Positions 10,376 to 19,313 of a stretch of 39,703 bases of DNA are shown piece after piece. Each line of letters begins with the position of its first letter. Position 1 is the stretch's first letter. Under the pieces are notes generated by a model. The model saw only the letters and a list, made by a program, of their open reading frames with translations. It had not been told where the DNA came from and made no database searches. The stretch is from Acidobacteriota bacterium (lineage in GTDB: Bacteria; Acidobacteriota; Terriglobia; Terriglobales; Acidobacteriaceae). The stretch lies in contig QIAJ01000057.1 in assembly GCA_003225495.1 (NCBI GenBank), positions 1 to 39,703 on the forward strand, read 5' to 3'. The translations under genes and the position numbers were made by a program.

Positions 10376-10897
10376 CTAGATTTCGGGTACTAAGTTGGCC
10401 TTCTCAACGTTGGCCAATTCAATTTCCACTTTCGGGGCCTGTCCGTCTTTCGGACGCATCTTGCGGCGGGCGACACTCATGTCGAGCACCAGCTTGCCGT
10501 TCTCGAAGCTTTCCAGATTGCCTTCAAAATTCCGGTTGTTATTCACCGGCTGACGCGTCATCAACTTCATCCGATGGCCGCGGAAGCGCTCAAAATCAGT
10601 GGCCCGGGTTAACTTGCGATCGAGGCCCGGAGAAGAAACCTCCAGCAGGTACGATCCGCCCGGCATCACGTCCTCAACATCAAGGATGGTCCCAAACTCA
10701 CGGCTGAAATTCGCGCAATCTTCGTGCGTCACACCATCCGGACGATCTTGCGCTGGAATCGCTCCCGGGCGGTCGATAAAGACCCGCAGCATGCGATGCT
10801 TACCTGCCCCGTGAAATTCGATGTCCGCTATTTCCAGTCCACTCGAACCCGCCACGCGGTCGGCAATGCTCCGCACCTTCTGCTCATCAAAAGCCAT
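10376..10897 (-). CDS. rimP: Ribosome maturation factor RimP
   Basis: Assists 30S subunit assembly; 173 aa. The N-terminal alpha/beta domain is visible (KVRSIADRVAGSSGLEIADIEF) and so is the C-terminal SH3-like domain; the conserved YLLEVSSPGLDRKL motif is present. The frame is open upstream to 11047, but that extension overlaps the promoter and terminator of the leader and looks non-coding. Start ATG 10897 (MAFDEQKV) fits the family length. Its Shine-Dalgarno is weak (GAAAAG). First gene of the rimP-nusA-infB operon. Confidence 0.95.
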   Translation of the reverse strand: MAFDEQKVRSIADRVAGSSGLEIADIEFHGAGKHRMLRVFIDRPGAIPAQDRPDGVTHEDCANFSREFGTILDVEDVMPGGSYLLEVSSPGLDRKLTRATDFERFRGHRMKLMTRQPVNNNRNFEGNLESFENGKLVLDMSVARRKMRPKDGQAPKVEIELANVEKANLVPEI

Positions 10898-10945
10898 CTT
10901 TTCAATAACTTGTGCCGGAATCGCCGCGCTAATCCTGCCCCAACG

Positions 10946-10967
10946 AAAAAGTGGGCTTGCGCCCACT
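10946..10967 (-). terminator. Intrinsic terminator/attenuator in the rimP-nusA-infB leader
   Basis: On the minus strand, a perfect 7-bp stem AGTGGGC/GCCCACT closed by a GCAA tetraloop is followed directly by a run of T. It lies about 50 nt before the rimP ATG and downstream of the promoter at 11019-11047. It therefore sits inside the leader, not at a gene end. Attenuation of the nusA operon is an inference. It could instead end read-through from further upstream. Confidence 0.75.
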
Positions 10968-11018
10968 GGTGTGCTTCGACAATTCCTAAGAACTACGACA
11001 CAACAGTTTTCATTGCCA

Positions 11019-11047
11019 ACTATACGCCTGCGAGTGCGAAAAGACAA
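11019..11047 (-). promoter_or_regulatory. Sigma70-type promoter for rimP-nusA-infB
   Basis: On the minus strand there is a -35 TTGTCT (11042-11047), a 17-bp spacer and a -10 TATAGT (11019-11024). Transcription would begin near 11012, giving a leader of about 115 nt. The rest of the 10898-11244 gap (11048-11244) contains no gene, terminator or repeat that I can support. It must include the start signals for the plus-strand gene at 11245. Confidence 0.65.
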
Positions 11048-11244
11048 ACCGGCGCGGCATATGGAACCGTTGGGTGACTTACGCAGTCGGGCTTTCCCGA
11101 CGGTCGCTACGAGAGAGCATCCGGCAAATCGTGATTCTCTTCCGGCTTGTGATTATCCGCGACTGCAAAGCATCGGAGCACACTGGTTACGCTGGTTTCT
11201 CTCGTAACCTTGCGAAGGGACTGTTCTTAACCGAGACTTTTGAG

Positions 11245-11742
11245 ATGCAGTTTTCCCGCACTCATCTCGGCATTGCTCTCGGCGCGGGAGGCCTATTGGT
11301 CCTTGTATTTCTGGGCTATCTCTGGTGGCTCAGCAACCAACCGCCAGTGCTGGCGCGTTCGGAAGAGCGTGATCCCCTGACGCGCATGCCACTCAGCATC
11401 ACTATGAATCCATTTCGCGATCGCACCATCGAACGCACCGCCGCGAGTTTCATCAAAGAGATGCGCGACGGAAACTGCCGGCAGGCGCTGGCAAAATGGG
11501 AAAAGAAAAAAGACTACCGCAAGAAACGCGCGGATTTCATCTGCGATTCCGAATCGCAGCACCCGTTAATTTCCTGGAACTTGATTGAATGGGAAGACGC
11601 TCCGCCGCTGATCATCCTGCACTACAAGGGCGAACGTTATTCGAGCCCAAGCCAGGATGCCACTTACAAGGACCTTCTATCTGTGACGGAAGAAAATAAG
11701 GACGGCCAGTGGGTGGTCACGAAGTACGACGCGTTCTATTGA
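11245..11742 (+). CDS. Hypothetical single-pass membrane protein
   Basis: The 165-aa product has one N-terminal transmembrane segment or uncleaved signal (LGIALGAGGLLVLVFLGYLWWL), followed by a soluble domain rich in charged residues and containing CRQALAKWEKKKDY. The frame is open back to 11074, but upstream residues are unlike a protein start. ATG 11245 (MQFSRTHLG) puts the hydrophobic segment at the N-terminus. I do not recognise the family. It resembles small NTF2/DUF4878-like envelope proteins in layout only. It is convergent with the DUF1906 gene. Confidence 0.65.
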   Translation: MQFSRTHLGIALGAGGLLVLVFLGYLWWLSNQPPVLARSEERDPLTRMPLSITMNPFRDRTIERTAASFIKEMRDGNCRQALAKWEKKKDYRKKRADFICDSESQHPLISWNLIEWEDAPPLIILHYKGERYSSPSQDATYKDLLSVTEENKDGQWVVTKYDAFY

Positions 11743-11805
11743 GTTTTCTGTTCCGAGCCCTCACTTCCCAGAAAAATCTGCAGGGCTGTCGGCACGCATT
11801 CGCAC

Positions 11806-12753
11806 CTACTCTCGGCTCCTGCCATGCGACGGATCCGCTGACGTCGCCGCGTTCAGATCGACATCAATCCGATGCTCGCCAGAACCCCGCGCATAGCAAT
11901 CCCCGTCCGCGCTGTAACCTGAACATGATCCGGCGACATCCTTTCGTTGAGGAGACTGCGCGTACTGCCAGACATCAGCAAATGTAATTCCGCTCAGGCC
12001 GGGAGATGGTGGCCGGGTAGTTGCGCATCCCGGCGCTGGTGGGCATGCATCGTTCGTCACCCAGTAGGTGATTTGTCGATTTCCTGCATTTTGCCTGATG
12101 TCTTGCGCAGTGATCACCCTGCTGTTATTTCCTTCTTTAGCTGGAATTCCAGAACAATAAATGCCTGCGCGCAAGCCTGACTTGCTAACTCCATCCACCC
12201 ACGCCGAGAGGTACGCCTTCTGTTCGGGCAGCATGCGGCCACCCTGCTCCTGGTCGAGAAAAACAATGGTGCCATCGGGAAACCCTTCGCGCCGCGCGGC
12301 GACAACCGCGGATTGCGCGTCGGCATTACCCAGCTTGGCAGCAGTGCCGATCGTTTTCAGTTCCGAATAAAGGCGGCCATTGAAAAGTGCCAAGAAGCCG
12401 AACCCTGCTCTCTGCAGTCTCGCGCGCTTGCCGATCCACGTGTTCGCGCTTGCCCCGGGAGGACTGTTCAACCAGTAACCCGTGTAATCGAAGGTCTTGC
12501 GGAGTTCGTTGAGGTTCTCGTCGCCGGGATACTCGTTGCGATCGAAGCCAAGATAAGAACGCGGTTGTCCTGAGAATTCCAACATCGCCATGGTCTTCGC
12601 GATCCGTTGAACGTCCGGAGGTGGGGTGTAGCGAAAGCCCAGTTCGGTATCAGACAAAACGCCCTCAACCAGAGTAGGAGGAATGGCACTTTGAGGAAGC
12701 ATGACTACAGAGACACTCAAGAGGAGGAAAGCCACTTTGAGGGAGCCGTTCAT
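11806..12753 (-). CDS. Secreted DUF1906 (Rv2525c-like glycoside-hydrolase-like) protein
   Basis: The 315-aa product has an N-terminal signal peptide (VAFLLLSVSVVMLPQSA). The body matches the DUF1906 TIM-barrel style: LGFDRNEYPGDENLNEL and FDYTGYWLNSP near the start, an AGFGFLALFNGR strand, then GTIVFLDQEQGG with acidic residues at a barrel edge, and YLSAWVDGVSKSGLRAGIYCSG. The C-terminal part has six cysteines that could form disulfides (DACPPAPGC, AGSCSGYSADGDC). It is likely exported and may act on a polysaccharide or peptidoglycan, but the substrate is unknown. It stands alone between a convergent gene and moaA. Confidence 0.75.
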   Translation of the reverse strand: MNGSLKVAFLLLSVSVVMLPQSAIPPTLVEGVLSDTELGFRYTPPPDVQRIAKTMAMLEFSGQPRSYLGFDRNEYPGDENLNELRKTFDYTGYWLNSPPGASANTWIGKRARLQRAGFGFLALFNGRLYSELKTIGTAAKLGNADAQSAVVAARREGFPDGTIVFLDQEQGGRMLPEQKAYLSAWVDGVSKSGLRAGIYCSGIPAKEGNNSRVITAQDIRQNAGNRQITYWVTNDACPPAPGCATTRPPSPGLSGITFADVWQYAQSPQRKDVAGSCSGYSADGDCYARGSGEHRIDVDLNAATSADPSHGRSRE

Positions 12754-12823
12754 GACGGGTCATTTTAGAACAAGCCAGTGAACCAGCAACTTGCTCTACC
12801 AGGTACCCGGAGAAAATCTCACT

Positions 12824-13813
12824 CTAGCCACCGATGTGTACCATCGTCCTTGACGCTGGGACAAATCCCGCTTCGCCGATGTGGTGCCGTTCTTCTTTCT
12901 TTCCCACGACTCCCACGATGAACTCAGCGAGCTTGTCGTCCGACGCGCCCCGCCTCATCAGTTCATGCAAGTCATGATCCCAAACCGAGAACAGGCAGGT
13001 GCGGATCTTGCCGTCCGACGTAATGCGGATGCGGCTGCAATGGCCGCAGAAAGGATGCGATACAGGAGCGATGATGCCGATCTCGCCGACGCCGTCTTCG
13101 AAAACATAGCGGCGGGCTGTCTCGCTGCGCTGATGTGATATTTCCACCAGCGCCTTGTACTCCGACATGCGGGAGACTACCTCGTCGAGAGTGACCACGA
13201 TTTCTGGTGTCCAGACGCGATCCTCTTCGAGCGGCATGAATTCGATGAAGCGCACGACGACGTTTTCTTCGCGCGCGAATTTGCCGAAAGGAACGATCTG
13301 GTCTTCATTGAAACCGCGCAGCAGAACGCAATTAACTTTTACCGGGTCAAGGCCTGCGAGGCGTGAAGCGCGGACGCCGGCGAGCACGCTTTCGTACCCG
13401 TTGGGCACGCGCGTGATTCGTGCGAAAAGGTTGGGATCGACGGCGTCCATGCTTACGGTCACGCGATCCAGGCCCGCTTCTTTCAGCGGCTGAGCAAGCT
13501 CGTCGAGCAGATGGCCATTGGTCGTAATCGCGATGTCGGGCTTCTCGGCCTTGACTGTGCGCAGCTTCGACAGTTCGCGCACAAAATCCACGACTCCCTT
13601 GCGCAGCAGCGGCTCTCCTCCGGTCAACCGGATCTTCGTAATCCCCAAGCCAACCAGAATGCGCGCCATCCGCAGGTAGTCTTCAAACGGAAGCTCGGCA
13701 TAGACCGCGCCGCTCGTTCCCGTACGGCAATACACACACCGATAGTTGCAGCGGTCCGTGATCGAGATACGGAGGTCGTGAATGGAGCGGCCGAATTTGT
13801 CGGTGAGAAGCAC
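12824..13813 (-). CDS. moaA: GTP 3',8-cyclase MoaA (molybdenum cofactor synthesis)
   Basis: Radical-SAM enzyme for the first step of molybdopterin synthesis. With start GTG 13813 it is 329 aa, the usual family length. The radical SAM cluster is CNYRCVYC (C22, C26, C29), followed by the SAM-binding region RLTGGEPLLRKG. The C-terminal second 4Fe-4S site is HPFCGHC plus a later RTCLF. The C-terminal GG signature is present (MVHIGG). The open frame extends to 14095, but the extra 94 codons cover heptad array C and show no homology, so I reject them. No Shine-Dalgarno is evident at GTG 13813. The product serves molybdoenzymes such as MsrP. Confidence 0.93.
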   Translation of the reverse strand: MLLTDKFGRSIHDLRISITDRCNYRCVYCRTGTSGAVYAELPFEDYLRMARILVGLGITKIRLTGGEPLLRKGVVDFVRELSKLRTVKAEKPDIAITTNGHLLDELAQPLKEAGLDRVTVSMDAVDPNLFARITRVPNGYESVLAGVRASRLAGLDPVKVNCVLLRGFNEDQIVPFGKFAREENVVVRFIEFMPLEEDRVWTPEIVVTLDEVVSRMSEYKALVEISHQRSETARRYVFEDGVGEIGIIAPVSHPFCGHCSRIRITSDGKIRTCLFSVWDHDLHELMRRGASDDKLAEFIVGVVGKKEERHHIGEAGFVPASRTMVHIGG

Positions 13814-13903
13814 GTCGTTAGTCGCTAGTCGCTGGAAGTGACGATCGACCGCTTCGCCAGAATAGATCCAACGCAAGCGACGAACGACTAACGACCAACG
13901 ACT
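13814..13903. repeat. Degenerate 7-bp repeat array C, inverted pair upstream of moaA
   Basis: Heptamers of consensus AACGACY occur in plus orientation at 13876-13903 (four units) and in minus orientation at 13814-13835 (three units), separated by 40 bp. The two arms can pair imperfectly. The left arm abuts the moaA start codon. In the rest of the gene-free stretch (13904-14165) I see no gene or terminator, only the unassigned start region of the MDR gene. Confidence 0.7.
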
Positions 13904-14165
13904 GAATACAATCTGGTTCCACAAGAGTGGGAAAAGAAGCACGGGCAGGAATGACCCTGGCGAGCGTTTCCTTTCCAACATGGGAGGCGCTGGCGTTTCC
14001 ACCTGCACCCTCGAGCCTCGCGCAATTTCGCGGCGAAACCCTCGCCCCGGCTGCCAGGGTATTCCCGAGGCTGCCGAGGTCGGAAACTCAATCAAGATTA
14101 TAGATGCTAAAGACTGGACGAGGGCGACAACTTTCCTGGCGCGGTCGGACTGCTAGACTGGCCGC

Positions 14166-15119
14166 ATGAAAGCACTAGTCATCCCTCGTTTCGGCGGTCC
14201 GGAGGTCTTGGAGTTGCAGCAAGTGCCAGACCCGCATCCCGTCCCCGGACAGACTCTCGTGCAAGTACAGGCCGGAGGCCTGAATTTTGCCGACTTGCTG
14301 ACCGCGCGCGGCGGATATCCGGGAACTCCAAAACCGCCGCTGGTCGCCGGTCGGGAGTTTTCCGGTGTAGAAATCGCCAGCGGTCGTCGGGTGATGGGAT
14401 ATACGCAATGGTCAGCCTTCGCAGAGAAAACGGCTGGCTATCGAGCATTGTTGTGGCCGGTCCCCGAAGCATGGAGCGCGGAAGACGCGGCAGCCTTTCC
14501 GGTAACTTTCTTCACCGCATACTTTGCCTACTGGAAAGCCGGCCTGATCGAAAAACCTGCCGGCACTCGTGTCCTGATTCATGCGGTGGCTGGCGGAGTC
14601 GGCACGGCAGCTGTCCAGATCGGGAAGATTCTTGGCATCGAAATGTACGGTACTTCGTCTTCCGATGACAAGCTGGCACGCGTCCGTGAACTCGGCTTGC
14701 AACATGGCATTAACTACAAGCAAAAAGACTATCAGGACGTGATCAAGGATCTAACGCACGGCGAAGGCGTCGATGCCGTTTTCGAAATGCTCGGCGGAGA
14801 ACACGTCGCAAAGAGTGTGAAATGCCTGCGCGACTTCGGACGCGTGATCGTATATGGCGCCGCTACCGGCGAGGCGCCGCAACTCGACACGCGGATCTTG
14901 TACGCCAAAGGAGCCAGCGTCCATGGTTTGTGGCTAAGTTATATAAGTCAGAATCGCACACTCATGGAGATGGCGTGGAATCAGCTGTCGCAGTGGATCT
15001 CCGAAGGCAAACTCCATTCCGTAATCGGGAGGGTGTTCCCACTGGAGGAAGCACGAGCCGCCTACACGTTACTACAGGAAGGCAGGAACTACGGCAAGAT
15101 AGTTCTGAAAATCGCCTGA
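14166..15119 (+). CDS. Quinone-oxidoreductase-like zinc-independent MDR family NAD(P)H oxidoreductase
   Basis: Medium-chain dehydrogenase/reductase of 317 aa. The N-terminal GroES-like catalytic domain includes the QOR hallmark GGLNFADLLTARGGYPG and the segment PPLVAGREFSGV. The nucleotide-binding Rossmann domain has the AGGVGTAAVQIGK motif (about residues 140-152). Zinc-ligand cysteines are missing, so reduction of quinones or enals with NADPH is likely; the substrate is not known. It starts at ATG 14166 with no obvious Shine-Dalgarno. It is a single-gene unit, followed by a palindrome at 15131-15152 that could act as an end signal. Confidence 0.85.
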   Translation: MKALVIPRFGGPEVLELQQVPDPHPVPGQTLVQVQAGGLNFADLLTARGGYPGTPKPPLVAGREFSGVEIASGRRVMGYTQWSAFAEKTAGYRALLWPVPEAWSAEDAAAFPVTFFTAYFAYWKAGLIEKPAGTRVLIHAVAGGVGTAAVQIGKILGIEMYGTSSSDDKLARVRELGLQHGINYKQKDYQDVIKDLTHGEGVDAVFEMLGGEHVAKSVKCLRDFGRVIVYGAATGEAPQLDTRILYAKGASVHGLWLSYISQNRTLMEMAWNQLSQWISEGKLHSVIGRVFPLEEARAAYTLLQEGRNYGKIVLKIA

Positions 15120-15126
15120 CAATATC

Positions 15127-15152
15127 GGTAGAGACGCGGCTTGCCGCGTCTC
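15127..15152. repeat. GTAGAG-led palindrome (REP-like) after the MDR gene
   Basis: Perfect 9-bp inverted repeat GAGACGCGG/CCGCGTCTC around a CTTG loop (15131-15152), preceded by GGTA. It lies 11 bp after the stop codon of the MDR gene. There is no T-run, so it is better called a dispersed palindrome than a terminator. It belongs with similar elements near 21392 and 25992. Confidence 0.65.
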
Positions 15153-15634
15153 CGTCTGCCCCAGCACACTGCATGCGAAGCAAATGGCGGCAAGGCGCTT
15201 CTCTACTTCACCCTTCAGCCGCCGCGAGACTGTCTCACAAAACAAACATCCCATGTTGCGAACCCCGTAAAGTCGCTGATGCTGCTAACGCAGCCCGTCG
15301 CACTTCGTCCAAAACTCAAGTTCAAAAGGAAAACGGAACTTCCCAAACCGGGGATTCGTATCCTGAAGCGAGCAACAACGGGGGGTAGAGGCAGCGTCCT
15401 CACTTACTCAAACAAAAATCAAATGCAGGGTGACGGGACTGACTCACGCTTGGTTTGGCGGCCCAGGTGAGTCGAGTCCAGGCAAAGAGCACGAGTTCGC
15501 GGCCCGCGTCTTTTTGCGTCACCCTGACACGCGCATTGTAGGACTTTCTCAGAAAAAGACAAGTCCTGCGTTTTGAAAACTACAACCAGCCGCCCTTGAT
15601 CCGGCCGGAAGCCGGACAGAAGGGGATCAACTCT
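15153..15634. other. Gene-free stretch
   Basis: About 480 bp without a credible gene: the short open frames here have no start signals or recognisable protein. I can point to two small inverted repeats. One is AGGACTT/AAGTCCT (15540-15546 with 15561-15567, A-rich loop). The other is TCCGGC/GCCGGA (15600-15605 with 15611-15616), which lies in the leader of the next gene. Either could be a leader structure; neither is followed by a T-run. Confidence 0.5.
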
Positions 15635-16021
15635 ATGAAATTCAATCATGTCGCAAAGACTGTCGTGCTGGCTTTGGCCGTGCTCGTGGCAACGAGCGCA
15701 TTCGCGGGCACCAACAAGGGTTCTCTGCATCTGAGCCAGCCGGCTCAGGTCAATGGACAAGCAGTTCCTGCGGGCGATTATCAACTGCGATGGGAAGGCA
15801 CAGGCGCAAATGTCGAAGTCAGCTTCATGCAGGGGAAGAAAGTAGTGACTAAGGCCCCGGCGAAAGTAGTCGAACTCAAGAGCCCATTCGGCAACGACGC
15901 CGCAGTCATCGACCGCGGTTCCAGCACGCCCTCCGTCACCGAAGTGCGTTTTGCCGGCAAGAAGTACGCGCTCGAACTCGGCGGAGCCGAGAACTCAGCG
16001 ATGGGCGAGAGCACCAAATAA
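15635..16021 (+). CDS. Small secreted protein of unknown function
   Basis: The 128-aa product has a clear Sec signal peptide ending AFAG. It is followed by a mature domain starting TNKGSLHLSQPAQVNGQAVPAG, with alternating hydrophobic strands (GDYQLRWEG, EVSFMQGKKVV). The frame is open from 15596, but ATG 15635 is chosen because it puts the signal peptide at the N-terminus and has an AAGGGG purine stretch upstream. It resembles a family of small secreted beta proteins that I associate with Acidobacteriota. No catalytic motif is visible. A strong terminator follows. Confidence 0.8.
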   Translation: MKFNHVAKTVVLALAVLVATSAFAGTNKGSLHLSQPAQVNGQAVPAGDYQLRWEGTGANVEVSFMQGKKVVTKAPAKVVELKSPFGNDAAVIDRGSSTPSVTEVRFAGKKYALELGGAENSAMGESTK

Positions 16022-16045
16022 ATATTTTCCTGAACGAGCGAGGCA

Positions 16046-16085
16046 GACAGGGGAGACGAAATGTACTCCCCTGTCCTTTTTAATT
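16046..16085. terminator. Strong intrinsic terminator between convergent genes
   Basis: A perfect 10-bp stem GACAGGGGAG/CTCCCCTGTC (16046-16055 with 16066-16075) has a 10-nt loop and is followed by CTTTTTAATT. It ends the plus-strand secreted-protein gene. Its right flank overlaps the end of the minus-strand M1 peptidase gene, so it may also work in that direction, although the A-run on that side is poorer. Confidence 0.85.
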
Positions 16086-18533
16086 GGAGGCCAGCACGTC
16101 GTAGTTGTAATTCACCAGCGCCCGCTTGGGAGCGACTTTTACCCCTTGGAGCGGCACCTTCCGATCGATCGAAGAATTTCCAATCAAGTTGGCGCGGCCA
16201 AGGTTGACGGTCCGTCCGTCGGCCAACTCCAGATAGATCGGCACCAGCATCCGGAATCTGTCATCCACACCGGACTGCGTCAGTTTGAACGCGAATACCA
16301 CATCGCCATTCGCATCTTTTTCGAAACTCGAATCCATTTTGTAAGTCGGCAACGCCGTCCCATAAACGTACTCGTTGAAGAACCAATCCATGCGATGGTT
16401 CCCATCGAGGTCCATTTCTTTCGTCATGTGCTTCTCCACCATGGCTTTGAAGTCCTCGGTGGTGGCCGCTTTGCCGGAGTAGGTCTTCGCAAAATCCTGC
16501 ATGGTTGTCTTGAAGTTCTGGTCGCCGGCCTGGCGATCCCACATCATCATGCGCACCATGTGCAGGATGAACGCGCCTTTGGGATAGATCAGATCGCGAG
16601 TGACATTAAAACCGCCGCGGCTGTTATTCAGCCGGTACCCCATTGTCAGCGGACCGACGTCGATCGCTCGAAATCCTTCTCTATTCCGCAGTGTCAGCAA
16701 CTCGCGCTCGTCATTCCAGAATTCCAGAAACTTTTTAGGATTTTTCTCGATCAGCTGGATGAAGAGTGACGCCGACATGTCGGCGAAGCCTTCGCTCATC
16801 CATTGATCGCGATAGGAATTGAATCCCACCATGTGTCCCCACCACTGGTGAGCGACCTCGTGCGGCGCAACAATCTTCCAGTACCCGCGGTCCCCAAGGT
16901 CAAGTCCCAGAGAGTGCCGCACAGTCGAGTCGAAGAATGAACAGATAGGGAGCCACACCAGGGTTGGCCAGGCTTGGCCGAAGGTGCACGCGGTTTGCTG
17001 CGACATCGCCAGCCGTTTGTACGGGAGGGGGCCAAAAAACTCGGAATATAGCTGGACGGAAACCTGTCCTTCCGCGAGCGCATGCTTGATCATGCCGGTG
17101 GTGTTCATGTTGCCGAGTGCGACATCCGTGCCAGCATGAGACCCCTGAGTCGGAAGATCGCCGTCGACCGCCTGCAACAAACTTCGAACCCAATCGGGCG
17201 GCTCTTCGTTCGCATACGATTGCACCAGATATTCCGGCGCGGTGAGCTTTACCTCTTGCACCTTGAACCTGCCGAAATTAAATCCGGCTACTGTCTGCGG
17301 CACTTCGGACTTCCAGACAGTCACGTCCTGACCACCATCATTCGTGTCGCTGACCAGGCTGCCTGTGGCGGCGATCTTCATGCCCTTCGGAATTCGAAAA
17401 GTCATGTCGTAGGGCGTGTACTCCCCCAGCGAAGAACTAGCATTGTTCGGATACCAGTTGTGGCGCGCGATAGGAAAGTAATTTCCATTTCCCTCGTTGG
17501 AAACCGCCTCTTTCCCGCTATAGGTTGTCGTAATCGTAAACTACTCTCCGGCGGCCAGAGCCTTGGGAAGGATGACCGAGAAGTCCGCATCATCATTCTT
17601 GTCTTCCTGGATAAATGACATCGCTTGCCCATCTTCGGCCGTCACGCTTTCCACCCGCAGCCTTCGATACAGATCAAATGGGACGACACGTAGCCCGTTT
17701 ACGCGCGAGACAAACGTGGTAGTGGCTTTGCCGATCAGGTTGGCGTTCTTCTCTATGGTCGTTTGAAGTTGCTGGTGCTCGATGTGGATCACTCCATTGG
17801 TCTGAGAGCCCAGCGCCGTGCCCTGTTTGTATTCATCCGCGAAGTGAAAGGCGGCCCACACACCAAGTTTGTTGTCATTGTAAGTAGCGAATTCAACCTC
17901 TTCCGGATCGACCGGCATCACCAACGGCGGAGCGCCATGCGGGTCGATGGCAAAGATTTCTTTCCCGTCATACTTCTTTCCATGAATGAATGCCAAAAAG
18001 AAGCCACCTGGCTCGGTGCTCAGAACATCCTGCAAAAGCCGCCCTTCGAGGTTCCACTTCAGAATGAGGTTGTGCCGCATTGCAGTCTGGCTGTCGTGAA
18101 GCAATCCCGCGTCGCACGAACCGGAGGAAGTACCGCCTCCCTTTTTGATCTCGTCATAAGTCGAGTCAGTGAACCGGAAGACTGCCTGCGTGAAGGTCTC
18201 ACTAAACTCGCTCTCTCGCGTCAGCATCTTCAGGCTGGCGTTTTCGGAAGGAAGCGCGGGATCGAGTACAAAGTTGCCGTCTCCGACGAAGACCGCCCCC
18301 GTAACCTTGCCCGCCACCGGAACAACAAAACAGACTATGCCCGACCGCAGATGGAAGGTACCGGCATCGCGATGAATTGTAAGGTTACTGACCCCAACCG
18401 TCTCACCTCCCAGCGCGAGGTTGCGCAGCTGCTGATAAGAAGGATCGGAGTTGCGACCGGCTGGAATGTCGGCGGCGAAGAGGGTCATGGAACCTAGGAA
18501 CAAGAAAGCCCAGCGAAGAGATAGAACTAACAT
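16080..18533 (-). pseudogene. M1-like (gluzincin) metallopeptidase interrupted by one in-frame TAG
   Basis: The open frames 18533-17541 and 17540-16080 lie in the same frame and are separated only by TAG at 17543-17541 (codon 331 of 818). Protein-like sequence continues without a gap: ALAAGE, then the stop, then FTITTTYSGKEAVSNEG. The N-terminal part has a signal peptide (WAFLFLGSMTLFAADIP) and a beta-rich region. The C-terminal part has the zinc site HEVAH (H558, H562) with the third ligand E581 in WMSEGFAD, exactly 18 residues later. The usual GAMEN motif is replaced by a TFGQAWPTLVWLP-like segment. The intact protein would be an exported zinc aminopeptidase-like enzyme. The stop could be a real mutation or a sequencing/assembly error. 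Restart at an internal ATG (for example 17405) would give a product without the N-terminal domain. Confidence 0.85.
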
Positions 18534-18711
18534 GGAGGCTCCCAGTCAGGGGAAGAAAGGGAGTATTACACATTTTTTCCGAATCCCGACGCTTGAATGC
18601 AAGAAAGGGTGCATTCAAAGCAACTTGTCAGGGCAGCAATTGGGGGTTAGACTCGCGGAACTTAACAATTGACAGCGTTACGGAACAACAAAACGCAAGT
18701 TCTGGAGGGCT

Positions 18712-19281
18712 ATGTTCAGGAAACAGCCGCCCAAGTCTTTGGTTTTGGCTGCGCTGACTTTAGGTATTGCATGGTATCCACTTGTTGCGAAGTCTCAGGA
18801 AAACAATGCAACCCAAAATCAGAGCCAACCGGACAACACCACAAAGCCCACTTCTGACCCTGTCAAAGGCTCTGCACCCGATCTAAACCAGGCTTCTTCT
18901 GACGAAGGAAAGCTGGCCACCGTCAACAACGCGAAGATTCCCTCGTACGCGAGAGTCTACATAGCGCCGATGGTGGGCGGATTCGAGAACTATGTCATCG
19001 CCGGATTGCGAAACAAGAAAGTGCCTCTGACGGTGGTCATGGATCGCACCAAGGCTGATTACGAGATCAGCGGGGTCTCGGAAAGCGAGAAAGCCGGGTG
19101 GGCGAAAATGCTTTTCATCGGCGCCCAAAACTCCAATGAAGAAGCAAGTATCAAGATCGCGGACGTGAAGACAGGCGCGGTCATCTTCGGATATTCCGTC
19201 CACAAGACCAACTCTGCCCGCGGCAAGCAAAGCGCGGGAGAAGCCTGTGCCAAGCACATTAAGCAAATTGTGATTGAGTAG
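18712..19281 (+). CDS. Secreted protein, paralogue 1 of a tandem pair
   Basis: The 189-aa product has an N-terminal signal-like segment (SLVLAALTLGIAWYPLVAKS). A disordered Asn/Gln/Ser/Pro-rich linker follows (to about residue 65), then a domain of about 120 residues. Landmarks are ARVYIAPMVGGFENYV, NKKVPLTVVMDRTKADYEISG and GEACAKHIKQI. The next gene encodes the same domain. GGAGGG lies only a few bases before the ATG. The ADYEISG strand resembles curli-type CsgG/LpoB-like folds, but I cannot assign a family. Function unknown; export to the envelope is likely. Confidence 0.8.
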   Translation: MFRKQPPKSLVLAALTLGIAWYPLVAKSQENNATQNQSQPDNTTKPTSDPVKGSAPDLNQASSDEGKLATVNNAKIPSYARVYIAPMVGGFENYVIAGLRNKKVPLTVVMDRTKADYEISGVSESEKAGWAKMLFIGAQNSNEEASIKIADVKTGAVIFGYSVHKTNSARGKQSAGEACAKHIKQIVIE

Positions 19282-19313
19282 CCGGACTATCCGGAGAACT
19301 GGAGAGGTGTCTT

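Noticed and set aside
13814-14095. Longer N-terminus for MoaA
   Set aside because: The extra 94 codons translate heptad array C and unstructured residues; GTG 13813 gives the normal length of 329 aa.
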